DNA of 64,000 bases from Marinobacter caseinilyticus (GTDB taxonomy: Bacteria > Pseudomonadota > Gammaproteobacteria > Pseudomonadales > Oleiphilaceae): assembly GCF_011074955.1 (NCBI RefSeq), contig NZ_WUQJ01000037.1, forward strand, positions 124,001 to 188,000. Direction: 5' to 3'. A program made the position numbers and the translations under genes. The number at the start of each line of letters is the position of its first letter. Within the stretch, counting starts at the first letter, position 1. The notes beneath the pieces were generated by a model. It ran no database searches. It saw only the letters and a program-made list of their open reading frames with translations, and was not told where the DNA came from. This document shows, in pieces, positions 37,047 to 45,455 of this stretch.

Positions 37047-38414
37047 TCAGGCCCGGCTCTCGGGCTTGCGGCGGCGCTTACGTTTGCGAGGGCCATCACT
37101 GGTAAGTTCCGTGAGCATCTTTTCTTTTGCACGGTCATCGGCTTCCTGGAAGTCGGTCCACCATTGGCCCAGACCGGGTTCGATTTCACCGGCGGCTTCC
37201 CGCACCAGCAGAAAATCGTAAGCGGCCCGGAAGCGGGGATGCTCCAGGGTGACGTAGGCACGCTTGCCCTGGCGACGGGGGAGGCGCATTTGCATCTCCC
37301 AGATTTCTTTCATGGGCCCGGAGAAACGCTTGGGAATGGCAGTCGCCTGTACTTGGCGTCCAATCACTTTGGCAATTGATTGGTGCAGTGCCGGCTGAAC
37401 TGGCTCGCCGTCGTCCTGGCGTTTGCGCCATTCAACTTGCAGGGCCGGCCACAGCATGGCGGCATAGAGAAAGTAGGGTGTTACGGACTTGCCCTGCTGC
37501 AGCCTGCGGTCGGTATTTTGTAGGGCCTGCACAATCAGCGCGTCGGGTTCTCCTGCGTCCAGTGCTCGGGCCGTTTCCGGGAACAGGTAAGCGAGCAAGC
37601 CGTATTCCCTGAGTCGGTTGTAGGAGGCCTCACCGTAACCCGCCGAGAACAGCTTGAGCACTTCCTCAAATAACCTGGCAGAAGGGATATGCGTCAACAG
37701 GTGCGCCTGTTCGGCGATGGGGGCTTCGGTTTTGGGCTCTATGTCGAAATCGAGTTTGGCGGCGAAACGAACGGCACGCAACATCCGTACGGGGTCTTCG
37801 CGATATCGGGTTTCGGGATCGCCGATCAGCCGCAGTTGGCGATTTTCAAGGTCTTTGATGCCGTTGGCGAAATCCACCACCGAAAAATCTTTAATGCAGT
37901 AGTACAGCGCGTTGATGGTGAAGTCGCGCCGGATAGCGTCGTCCTCCAGGTTGCCGTAGACATTATCTCGAAGTAGCTGGCCGTGCTCGCTGGTTTTGCG
38001 ATCATCGGCATCGGTGTCGTCGTCGGCGTCAGCCGCGTTACCGCGAAAGGTAGTCACTTCAATCACTTCGCGGCCGAACAGTACGTGCACAATGCGAAAG
38101 CGGCGTCCGATCAGGCGCGAGTTGCGGAACAGGTCGTGTACTTCTTCCGGGGTGGCATTGGTTGCAATGTCAAAATCTTTGGGCCGTTCGCCCAGCATGA
38201 TGTCCCGAACGCCGCCGCCCACAAGGTACGCTTCAAAGCCGGCATTATTGAGCCGGTTCAGCACCTTTTTGGAAGGCTCGCTAAGAATTGAGCGAGATAC
38301 GGTGTGCTGGTCCCTTGGGATCACCTGCCGAGTATAGGTGAGGGGACGGTTCTTTTGGTTACCCATGATGAGTGCCAAGAGGTTTCCTAGGAATAATCGG
38401 ATCTTTATAAGCAT
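37047..38414 (-). CDS. pcnB: poly(A) polymerase I
   Basis: Adds poly(A) tails that mark RNAs for decay. It has 455 residues. The nucleotidyltransferase motif is LVGGGVRDIMLGERPKDFDI, followed by RRDFTINALYY and DPVRMLRAVRFAAKL. An aspartate-rich insert (NAADADDDTDADDRK) and a basic C-terminal tail (RKRKRRRKPESRA) resemble other PcnB proteins. There is no good ribosome site; the ATG at 38414 is used, and a second ATG 16 codons in is an alternative. It lies 145 bp downstream of the CrcZ-like RNA terminator. Confidence 0.94.
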   Translation of the reverse strand: MLIKIRLFLGNLLALIMGNQKNRPLTYTRQVIPRDQHTVSRSILSEPSKKVLNRLNNAGFEAYLVGGGVRDIMLGERPKDFDIATNATPEEVHDLFRNSRLIGRRFRIVHVLFGREVIEVTTFRGNAADADDDTDADDRKTSEHGQLLRDNVYGNLEDDAIRRDFTINALYYCIKDFSVVDFANGIKDLENRQLRLIGDPETRYREDPVRMLRAVRFAAKLDFDIEPKTEAPIAEQAHLLTHIPSARLFEEVLKLFSAGYGEASYNRLREYGLLAYLFPETARALDAGEPDALIVQALQNTDRRLQQGKSVTPYFLYAAMLWPALQVEWRKRQDDGEPVQPALHQSIAKVIGRQVQATAIPKRFSGPMKEIWEMQMRLPRRQGKRAYVTLEHPRFRAAYDFLLVREAAGEIEPGLGQWWTDFQEADDRAKEKMLTELTSDGPRKRKRRRKPESRA

Positions 38415-38559
38415 TTAAGAAGTATCTGCAGTGAGCAAAACCGAGAGTTTAACGGTTTGAAGGCCGTTTGCCCATGGCTCGTAATCTGGAGCGGCGAATG
38501 GGGACGTTGGGATGCGGCAAATTGGATGTGTATAACGGCGTAAAAACCCGTGACCAATA

Positions 38560-38923
38560 ATCAAAAGGCGGGAACGTTTTCACGAACCCGCCTTGGAAGA
38601 GTAGACGATCTGCATTGTTTTTGTTGATGCGAGGGCCTAGGGCCCAAGGCGCCTCTATCCGAGGCAAATCATGCAAGCGGAAAGCTTTGACCACAGAGAG
38701 CGGTAGTGACCATGTGCGAGATCTTAGCGGATGCAGCGCCGTCTGAAAGACGATTCTTCTCTACATCTACAACTCACACTAGCCAAGGCACCACTAAAAA
38801 GCTCAGCACCCAAAACACTCAGTTCGCTTTCGCTCTATTTTTGTTTTTGTTACTGAACGCTTTACTGCAGCTTTTTGTTTTTGTTGAAGCGCTGCTTTGT
38901 CACATTGTTTTTATTGTTGTGCC
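38560..38923 (-). ncRNA. crcZ: CrcZ-like small RNA (Crc/Hfq decoy)
   Basis: About 364 nt between cbrB and pcnB on their strand, the exact place of Pseudomonas crcZ and close in length to the reported 370-410 nt. It starts 12 nt after a sigma-54 -12 box and ends at an intrinsic terminator. The RNA carries repeated A-rich CA motifs: AACAATAA then AAACAA (38921-38903), AACAAAAACAAAAA (about 38886-38872), AACAAAAACAAAAA (38852-38839) and AACAAAAACAA (38626-38616). AACAATAA fits the AAYAAYAA consensus of Crc/Hfq sites exactly. In Pseudomonas such RNAs titrate Hfq and lift catabolite repression. The role here is inferred; short frames overlapping it are rejected as coding. Confidence 0.85.
38562..38594 (-). 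terminator. terminator of the CrcZ-like RNA
   Basis: On the minus strand an 8-bp stem AAGGCGGG/CCCGCCTT with a 14-nt loop is followed by TT GATTATT, giving four consecutive T residues. Some read-through into pcnB, 150 bp downstream, is possible. Confidence 0.75.
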
Positions 38924-38933
38924 CCCTATAGAC

Positions 38934-38949
38934 TGCAGAACGTGTGCCA
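38934..38949 (-). promoter_or_regulatory. sigma-54 promoter of the CrcZ-like RNA
   Basis: Minus strand TGGCACACGTTCTGCA: the GG of the -24 box and the GC of the -12 box are separated by exactly 10 bases, as sigma-54 requires. It matches the consensus TGGCACG-N4-TTGCA with two differences. The predicted start is at about 38923, within a G-run. Confidence 0.8.
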
Positions 38950-38986
38950 TGTTTATAAAAACCTTTGTTAACAGTGTGTTAACTTT

Positions 38987-38999
38987 AATCAATAATGTG
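38987..38999 (+). promoter_or_regulatory. near-consensus IHF site
   Basis: AATCAATAATGTG fits WATCAANNNNTTR with one mismatch and lies between the sigma-54 promoter and the upstream repeats, where IHF normally bends DNA to bring an activator to the polymerase. Next to it (38967-38983) GTTAAC is repeated with a 5-bp gap. Confidence 0.4.
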
Positions 39000-39022
39000 G
39001 GGGTCTGTCTCTTTAGACCGAA

Positions 39023-39083
39023 GTGTTACTCAGGTCTCACTTTTTATGCGAAGCGTGTTCCTTGAGGTAACACCGGGTAACAG
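39023..39083. promoter_or_regulatory. candidate CbrB upstream activating sequences
   Basis: GGTAACA occurs twice exactly 10 bp apart (39066-39072 and 39076-39082, one helical turn), and its inverse TGTTACT lies at 39024-39030. They are 75-150 bp upstream of the predicted start, the usual distance for a sigma-54 activator. Similar TGTTAC/GTAACA elements are, as I recall, bound by CbrB at Pseudomonas crcZ. Confidence 0.5.
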
Positions 39084-39120
39084 TTGAAAGTGCGTTCAGT
39101 CTTTTCTGGTGAGCGGCCGC

Positions 39121-40521
39121 TCAGTTACTCGGCGTTTTCTTGCGGGGTATGCCAAGCCTTTGGCGCCGCTCCCACAGCGATTTGCGACTGATGCCGAGTT
39201 TTTGGGCCAATTCGGTCTCGCTCATACGGTCCTGATTTTCAAGAACAAAATGCTGGAAATAGTCTTCTAGGGACAGGTCGTTGGCGGTGTCTGGTTCCCG
39301 GGTCGTGGTGGGCGCGTGGTCGCCTTCGACCAGGCTTTGAGGGATGGCAAAATCACCGCCGTCGGAATCCAGGTCGAGCAAGGACGGGGTAATCAAGTCG
39401 GTGTCACACAGAATGGTGGCCCGCTCAATGGCGTTTTCCAGTTCACGTACGTTGCCAGGCCAGCGGTGTCTCTCGAGCACCTGCATGGCATCTGGGCTGA
39501 GGTTTAAGCCCTGCTTGTTCATGCGTTTACCCTGGCGCTCCAAAAACCGGCGTGCCAGGCCTAGAATGTCGCTCTGGCGTTCCCGTAGTGGGGGGATTCG
39601 GATTTGCATCACGTTCAATCGGTAATACAGGTCTTCGCGAAATTCGCCGGTGCGGGTCATGGCTTTCAGGTTCCGATGGGTGGCGGCAATCATTCGGACG
39701 CTGACTTTGCGGCTTTGGGTGGAGCCAACTTTGCGAATTTCGCCCTCTTGCAGTACCCGTAACAGGCGAGCCTGGGCTTCCGCCGGCAACTCGCCAATTT
39801 CATCCAGAAACAGGCTGCCGCCATCGGCGGCTTCAATCAATCCGGTGCGGGCCGACACGGCCCCGGTAAATGCGCCCTTTTCATGCCCGAAAAGCTCGGA
39901 CTCAATCAGGCTTTCCGGAATGGCGGCGCAGTTGACCGAAATCAGCGGGCGTGCGGCGCGAGGGCTGAGTTGATGCAAGGCCTGGGCCGCGAGTTCTTTA
40001 CCGGTACCGGATTCACCCTGAACCAGCACCGTCGTTTCAGTGGGCGCGACCTTGCGGATCAATGTGAACACTTGCTGCATGGCATCGCAGTCACCAAACA
40101 TATGCCGGGCAGGATCCCCTGCCGCGGTGCCATCGGCAGCCACTTCCGGCGTAGCCAGATCCACGGGGGCGGATTTCCGGCTCAGGATGGACTCCACCGC
40201 TGCTAACATTTCATCGTGATCAAACGGTTTGGCAATGTATTCCACGGCCCCCATTTTCATGGAGTCGACCGCCGAGCGGAGGCTGGCGTAACTGGTCATG
40301 ATGAGCACCGGGGAGTTGGGTGCGCGGGTAATGAGTTCGGTGCCGGGCGCGCCGGGCAAACGCAAGTCCGAAATAATCAGATCAAACTGTTGCAAGTCGA
40401 ATGCCCGTTCGGCTTCGTCCACCGAACCGGCATCGGATACCTCATACCCGGTATGTTCCAGAAGTTTCCGGAGGGCCGAACGGATGATGTCTTCGTCTTC
40501 TACAATCAGTATGCGACGCAT
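39121..40521 (-). CDS. cbrB: sigma-54-dependent response regulator CbrB
   Basis: NtrC-type activator of 466 residues from ATG 40521 (a longer frame from 40554 overlaps cbrA). It has a receiver domain with ILIVEDEDII, phospho-acceptor Asp in IISDLRLPG and the lysine of YIAKPF. The AAA+ domain has Walker A GESGTGKE, the sigma-54 contact loop GAFTGA and the Walker B region GGSLFLDEIGE. A Fis-type helix-turn-helix, TELAQKLGISRKSLWERRQ, is near the C-terminus. It starts 16 bp after cbrA. In Pseudomonas it controls carbon/nitrogen balance through crcZ, whose counterpart lies just downstream here. Confidence 0.93.
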   Translation of the reverse strand: MRRILIVEDEDIIRSALRKLLEHTGYEVSDAGSVDEAERAFDLQQFDLIISDLRLPGAPGTELITRAPNSPVLIMTSYASLRSAVDSMKMGAVEYIAKPFDHDEMLAAVESILSRKSAPVDLATPEVAADGTAAGDPARHMFGDCDAMQQVFTLIRKVAPTETTVLVQGESGTGKELAAQALHQLSPRAARPLISVNCAAIPESLIESELFGHEKGAFTGAVSARTGLIEAADGGSLFLDEIGELPAEAQARLLRVLQEGEIRKVGSTQSRKVSVRMIAATHRNLKAMTRTGEFREDLYYRLNVMQIRIPPLRERQSDILGLARRFLERQGKRMNKQGLNLSPDAMQVLERHRWPGNVRELENAIERATILCDTDLITPSLLDLDSDGGDFAIPQSLVEGDHAPTTTREPDTANDLSLEDYFQHFVLENQDRMSETELAQKLGISRKSLWERRQRLGIPRKKTPSN

Positions 40522-40537
40522 GGTGGTGTCATGACCT

Positions 40538-43486
40538 TTATTTCGGATCGGCAATGGCCGTTTCGGGCTCGTATGCAGGAAGTCTCAATCGGACACAGGT
40601 GCCTTGTGTTGCATCGGGACTGGCCGGGCTTTCTACCTGGATGTTGCCGTAATGTTCTTCCACGATACTGTACACCAGGGACAGCCCAAGCCCAGTACCC
40701 TGGTTGGGTCCCTTGGTGGTGTAAAACGGCTCGAAGATGTGATCGAGCTGGTCCGCAGGAATGCCTGAGCCTTCATCGACGACCTCGATAATAGCGGAGT
40801 ATCCCTCGCGGTTTCCACTGATGTGGATGCGGCCACCCTCTGGCGATGCATCGCGGGCATTGGCCAACAAATTGACGAAGACCTGAACCAGTCGCTGTTC
40901 GTCACCCAGAATCATCAGATCCTGCGGACAATCGTTCTGATAGCGAATGCCCCGGCCCTGATCGCTCAGCGATAACAGGTTGATGGATTCGTCGACGCAG
41001 CGATGGAGTAAGGCCGGCTCGTACCGGTTGGCCTGGGCATGATTGCCGGAGCGGGCAAAATTCATCAACGATTGCAAAATGGTGGAGATGCGGCGGGTTT
41101 GCTGTTGAATCTGATCCGCGGTTGACAGAATGTCTTCATCGTCGGTCTCAAGTTTGAGGTTCTGTGCCAGTGACGATATGCCGGTGACCGGGTTGCCGAC
41201 CTCATGGGCGACGCCGGCAGCGAGCCGGCCGACCGAGGCCAGCCGTTCGCTGTGCATCAATTCATCCTCAAGCAACCGGGTCTCGGTCTGGTCTTCCACC
41301 ATAATGATGCTGCCACCGTCAGAATGGTCCGGTCCGCTGAGGTTGGATTTGTGCAAGTTGAGCCAGTGAGGTCGCCCTTTCAGGTACAGGCGGTGCTTGT
41401 ACCGGTGTAGCTCATTGCCCTGTACGAAGTCATCCAGCAGCAAGTGCCAGTGTTCCGGTAATGCCAGTAAACGGGCACCCACCACGTCGTCGGCGGCGAT
41501 TTCGGTGAGTTGCTCCATGGCGTGATTCCACATCAGAATCTCGCCATCATCGCCGACCGAGCAGGCCGGAATAGGCAGGTTCTGAAGCGTTTGCCGGTAA
41601 TGGCGCCGGAGGTTGTCCAGCTCTCCGGCCAGGCCGGTCAGTTGGCTTTGGTAGTCGCCCAGAGCGCGTTCAACGTAATGAATGTCTTGTGCGGTCGTGC
41701 TACCTGCCATGGGTTTGAAGCCGAGGCTGCGCTGGACCATGTCACGGGCGACCGAGGGGCCCAGCAAGCCGGACAGGTTGACTTCAATCTGGTCCCGCAG
41801 GCGGCGTAACTGATAGGGCCGGTACTCGACCACCGGCAAATTCAGTTGCGCCAGGGCCCGCTCCACCTCGCGGTCGGCAACAGTCACGCCCAGCGGGGCG
41901 GCCAGTTGCTGGACAAAATCTTCGGAAGAGGCTGCCAGCAGTTCCCGGCGTTTGGGCCGTGACAAGGCTCCCATGGAGCATGCTTGGGCGGCACTGTTTT
42001 CATCATGGTTGGTGGCGCTCAGCACCGATACCAACGCAAACACAAACACATTGAGCGCCAGGCTGGCAAAAGTGAAAATATACCAGTTGTCGGTGTCGGG
42101 CGAGAGCGGCAGATTAAGCTGGGTAAGCACGTTGGCGGTCTGTGAGAGCGGCAATACCAACGTCGTAATCCACACCAGGGTGCCGGCGAGAAGGCCGCAA
42201 ATCAACCCCTTGCGGTTGCCCTCCGGCCAATAAATGACGCCCAATGCGCCGGGCAGCAACTGCAACACCCCTGCCAGCGACAGCGCCCCCAGGATCGACA
42301 GGTCAATTTGTTTGCCAACCGTTTCGTGGAATAGCAGAGCCGCCAGGATGATGAGGGCCACCAGAATGCGTTTGACCCAGCGCAGCCACCGGTAGATATC
42401 ACCCTGATCACGCGGGGTGCGTAATGGCAACACCATGTGGTTGAGCACCATGCCCGCCAGCGCCAGCGTGCTGACGATCATTAATCCGCTGGCCGCCGAC
42501 ATGCCGGCAATGTACATCAGCAGGGTCAGCAGGGGACGGTCCAGGGCGATGGCGGTGCCGATGACGTAAAAGCTCGGAGGGGTGTCGGCGGCCAGCTCAA
42601 TGCCACCCCATAAAATCACCGGGACCGGCAGCGCCAGCAGCAACAGGTACAACGGCAAACCCCAACTGGCCTGAGCCAGGGCTTTCGGGCTGGGGTTCTC
42701 GCTGAACGTCATATGGTACATGTGGGGCAGCACCAGGGCCGCCGCAAACGACATCAACATCAGGGCGCGCCAGCTGCCATCGTTGATGCCCTGCGCCATG
42801 GCGCTGACCTGACTGGTTTGGGTTGCCAGCCAGGTATCCAGGCCACCCAGACCGCCAAATACGGAGAACAGGATGACGCCGCCCAGGGTCAGCATCGCAA
42901 TCAGCTTGATCACCGAGTCAAAGGCAATCGCAACGACCAGGCCCTGGTGGCTTTCCGAGCCCTGGTCCCGGCGCGCGCCAAACAGCATGGCGAACAGCAC
43001 CACAATCAAACTGAACAGGACGCTGATCATCGGTTGCGACGCGTCGGGGGACAACAGGCTGACAGACGTTGAAACCGCTTTGATCTGCATGCTGAGCAGC
43101 GACAGGATAGCAGCGCCGGAACACAGGGTGACCAGGGTGCCGGCCCACTGGCTGCGATAGCGGAAGGCAAACAGGTCGGCAAGCGAGGTAAGTTGGTAGG
43201 CCCGGCTGATGCGCATGATGGGGTTCAGCAGCACCGGCGCCAGTAGGAAGGCGCCACTGATGCCCAGGTAATAGGCAAGGAACCCGAAACCGGATTCTGC
43301 GGCCATGCCGAGTGCGCCATAGACGGCCCAGATGCCAGCGTAAACGCCGAGGCTGAGGACATAGACGACTGGGTGCCGCACCCAGCGCAGTGGCAGCACG
43401 CCACGCTCAGTGATGTGGGCAAGGCCAAACAGCAGGCTCAGGTATAAAAAACTGACCAGCAACAGAATCGGTAGGCTAAAACTCAT
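40538..43486 (-). CDS. cbrA: transporter-like sensor histidine kinase CbrA
   Basis: A 982-residue protein, equal in length to Pseudomonas CbrA. Residues 1-500 form about 13 membrane helices of the sodium/solute symporter (SLC5) fold. Then come a linker, a PAS domain (PIPACSVGDDGEILMWNHAMEQLTEI, about 635-740) and a kinase core with phospho-acceptor His761 in GVAHEVGNPVTGISSL, an N box VNLLANARDASPEGG, and G boxes DEGSGIP and GTGLGLSLVYS. It reads like NtrB-class kinases at the H box. CbrA is known to bind histidine in Pseudomonas; the ligand here is unknown. Confidence 0.94.
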   Translation of the reverse strand: MSFSLPILLLVSFLYLSLLFGLAHITERGVLPLRWVRHPVVYVLSLGVYAGIWAVYGALGMAAESGFGFLAYYLGISGAFLLAPVLLNPIMRISRAYQLTSLADLFAFRYRSQWAGTLVTLCSGAAILSLLSMQIKAVSTSVSLLSPDASQPMISVLFSLIVVLFAMLFGARRDQGSESHQGLVVAIAFDSVIKLIAMLTLGGVILFSVFGGLGGLDTWLATQTSQVSAMAQGINDGSWRALMLMSFAAALVLPHMYHMTFSENPSPKALAQASWGLPLYLLLLALPVPVILWGGIELAADTPPSFYVIGTAIALDRPLLTLLMYIAGMSAASGLMIVSTLALAGMVLNHMVLPLRTPRDQGDIYRWLRWVKRILVALIILAALLFHETVGKQIDLSILGALSLAGVLQLLPGALGVIYWPEGNRKGLICGLLAGTLVWITTLVLPLSQTANVLTQLNLPLSPDTDNWYIFTFASLALNVFVFALVSVLSATNHDENSAAQACSMGALSRPKRRELLAASSEDFVQQLAAPLGVTVADREVERALAQLNLPVVEYRPYQLRRLRDQIEVNLSGLLGPSVARDMVQRSLGFKPMAGSTTAQDIHYVERALGDYQSQLTGLAGELDNLRRHYRQTLQNLPIPACSVGDDGEILMWNHAMEQLTEIAADDVVGARLLALPEHWHLLLDDFVQGNELHRYKHRLYLKGRPHWLNLHKSNLSGPDHSDGGSIIMVEDQTETRLLEDELMHSERLASVGRLAAGVAHEVGNPVTGISSLAQNLKLETDDEDILSTADQIQQQTRRISTILQSLMNFARSGNHAQANRYEPALLHRCVDESINLLSLSDQGRGIRYQNDCPQDLMILGDEQRLVQVFVNLLANARDASPEGGRIHISGNREGYSAIIEVVDEGSGIPADQLDHIFEPFYTTKGPNQGTGLGLSLVYSIVEEHYGNIQVESPASPDATQGTCVRLRLPAYEPETAIADPK

Positions 43487-43664
43487 TGGGGTCCCGTCGC
43501 CATTCCAGCCAGAATCCCATCGCGATCAGGCCGGCCCAGATCAGATAGGGGCTATACCAGGCGTAGCCAGGCGAAATCCACCAATCCAGGATGTTGGGCG
43601 AAAATATATAGATGGCCAGAACCAGCAGGAAGACAAGGCGGTAGATATACATCGGATGTCGCAC
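43476..43664 (-). CDS. cbrX: small membrane protein, CbrX-like
   Basis: A 62-residue protein with two membrane helices (about 8-22 and 38-53) and motif PNILDWWISPGYAWYSPYLIWAG. It ends 11 bases inside the start of cbrA, so translation is coupled. A small conserved protein called CbrX has been described just upstream of cbrA in Pseudomonas; naming this one rests on place and size. Confidence 0.8.
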   Translation of the reverse strand: MRHPMYIYRLVFLLVLAIYIFSPNILDWWISPGYAWYSPYLIWAGLIAMGFWLEWRRDPNEF

Positions 43665-43688
43665 CCGCGCTGTGTTTGTGTGCTGCGT

Positions 43689-44630
43689 TTATAACACGTC
43701 CGTCCCCGGCCTGTCAGTTTGAGACTGATCAGGCTCACGCTCACGCAGACCCTGGACTGACTGAGGTTCGCGTGGAATGCGATCCCGCCGCCAGTGAGAG
43801 ACAGCCCACGTCATTATATCCGCTGGGGAACGTCTGGCCAGACCCTTGGGGGGTGCCTGGCCAAGAGCGGTTAATGCTGTCGTCAGGTTTTTGCCCGCCT
43901 CAGCGTCGTCTAACGCCGGGGCGTGATTCTGTTTGCTGAGTTTTTGACCGTCTGAGTTGAGGATCACCGGAATGTGCAGCCAAGCGGGCGGTTCGGCCTC
44001 CAGTGCCTGATAGATCTGCTGTTGTTGCGCCGTCATCTCCAGCAGGTCCGAGCCGCGGACGACATGGGTAATACCTTGATCAATGTCGTCAACAACGACG
44101 GCCAGCTGGTAGGCGTAGAAGCCCTCTTTGCGCACCAGGACCGGGTCGTCCAATTCCGACCAGACGGTTTGAGACTGCGGTCCCAGCAGGTTGTCTCGCC
44201 ATTGGCTCAGTTCGTCTGACAATGCAAAGCGTATTGCGTGGGGGCGGTCTTCCAGATTTGCAGAGCGCGTCCGGCACGCTTCCGAGTGGCGGCCATCGTT
44301 GGCTTTAAGGTAAGTGCGGGAGCACCCGCAGCGGTAGGCGCGGTGATGGGCGAAAAGCGACTGAACGGCTTCGGCGTAGGCGCCGTGGCGTTGTGACTGA
44401 AACCTCACCGGTTGGTCAGCTTCCAGGCCATGGGCATGAAGGCTGTGGAGGATAAGGTCCACAGCTTCGCTGGATTCGCGTAACGGATCGAGGTCTTCAA
44501 TCCGGATCAACCAGGAACCCTGATGGGTGCGGGCTTCCAGATAACTGGCCAGGGCGGTCACAAGAGAACCAAGGTGCAGGGGACCCGTCGGGGAGGGGGC
44601 AAAGCGCCCGCAATAGGTCTGTGCAGTCAT
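43689..44630 (-). CDS. gluQ: glutamyl-queuosine tRNA(Asp) synthetase
   Basis: A truncated GluRS paralogue that glutamylates queuosine in tRNA-Asp. It has 313 residues with the HIGH-like PTGPLHLGSL, zinc ligands in CGCSRTYL plus a later Cys, and the KMSKS-like KLSKQN. The anticodon-binding domain is absent, as expected. The last ~25 residues are hydrophilic and slightly longer than in typical members. It lies between dksA and cbrX, the Pseudomonas order. Confidence 0.95.
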   Translation of the reverse strand: MTAQTYCGRFAPSPTGPLHLGSLVTALASYLEARTHQGSWLIRIEDLDPLRESSEAVDLILHSLHAHGLEADQPVRFQSQRHGAYAEAVQSLFAHHRAYRCGCSRTYLKANDGRHSEACRTRSANLEDRPHAIRFALSDELSQWRDNLLGPQSQTVWSELDDPVLVRKEGFYAYQLAVVVDDIDQGITHVVRGSDLLEMTAQQQQIYQALEAEPPAWLHIPVILNSDGQKLSKQNHAPALDDAEAGKNLTTALTALGQAPPKGLARRSPADIMTWAVSHWRRDRIPREPQSVQGLREREPDQSQTDRPGTDVL

Positions 44631-44691
44631 GAGTCAGCCTGCGCCGGTGGTTTGCTTGAACCACCGGCGTTCGGGAGTCGCAAGCCGCGGC

Positions 44692-45132
44692 TTAGATGCC
44701 GGTCTGGCGCTCGCGGATCTCGGCCAAAGTTTTGCAGTCGATGCACAGGGTTGCCGTTGGGCGTGCTTCCAGACGGCGGGTACCAATTTCAACACCGCAC
44801 TGATCGCAAAAACCGTAGTCGTCTTTGTCGATACGGTCGATGGTCTGATCAATCTTCTTGATCAGTTTGCGCTCGCGATCACGGGTGCGGAGCTCAAGAC
44901 TGAATTCCTCTTCCTGAGTCGCGCGATCGCTAGGGTCAGCATAGTTGGCGGCATCTTCCTGCATGTGATGCATGGTGCGGTCAACCTCTTCCATCAACTC
45001 CTGCTTCCAATTCAGCAGCAGGTTGCGGAAGTGCTCAAGCATATCCCCACTCATGTATTCTTCACCCTTTTTCATTTCATAAGGGGTGAAATTGGTGAAG
45101 CGCTCGCGTGGTTTGTCTTCTGTCTTTGCCAT
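44692..45132 (-). CDS. dksA: RNA polymerase-binding transcription factor DksA
   Basis: Partner of ppGpp in the stringent response, acting through the polymerase secondary channel. Its 146 residues include a coiled coil whose tip carries the DPSDRATQEEEF region with both key aspartates (ADPSD), and a zinc finger CDQCG...CIDCK. The N-terminus is normal. An AAGAGGCC ribosome site precedes the ATG. The mRNA leader contains a strong hairpin at 45204-45231. Together with spoT and rpoZ, the window holds three ppGpp response genes. Confidence 0.97.
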   Translation of the reverse strand: MAKTEDKPRERFTNFTPYEMKKGEEYMSGDMLEHFRNLLLNWKQELMEEVDRTMHHMQEDAANYADPSDRATQEEEFSLELRTRDRERKLIKKIDQTIDRIDKDDYGFCDQCGVEIGTRRLEARPTATLCIDCKTLAEIRERQTGI

Positions 45133-45203
45133 TGAACCCGGCCTCTTTCTTGTACTTCAACTGAACAGTTGCGCCAAAGTAGGCGACATTCGTCCGAAAC
45201 AGG

Positions 45204-45231
45204 AGCCGGTACGTGGTTGCCACAACCGGCT
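45204..45231 (-). promoter_or_regulatory. hairpin in the dksA upstream region
   Basis: A two-step hairpin: outer stem AGCCGGT/ACCGGCT and inner stem GTGG/CCAC around a 3-nt loop, about 70-100 nt upstream of dksA. No T-run follows on either strand, so it is not a terminator; it may be a leader structure. The rest of the 323-bp gap to sfsA shows nothing else clear. Confidence 0.35.
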
Positions 45232-45455
45232 TCGTATAGTCATTTGACCTTGTTGGGGCGCCTTCCTTGCAGCTTAGCAGGTTTGGCTGTGCCATGCGTG
45301 AGACTCAATAGGGCATGCACAAGGTTCCAGAATTTGCGGAAAATAGCAGATATCCCGGGGTCGCGCCAGCCTTGTGATGCAGGGTTTTGCTTTGGTGCCG
45401 GTTTGCTCTTGCGTATGATGGCCTGCCTGACCGCCAAAGACTCACGGAGCCCGCC

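Noticed and set aside
38449..38694. 81-codon minus-strand frame before pcnB
   Set aside because: Overlaps the CrcZ-like RNA 3' end and its terminator; no recognisable protein features.
38706..39065. 120-codon plus-strand frame in the cbrB-pcnB gap
   Set aside because: It runs antisense through the sigma-54 promoter and CA motifs; its Phe/Leu/Val-rich product is the complement of the A-rich motifs, and it has no domain or good ribosome site.
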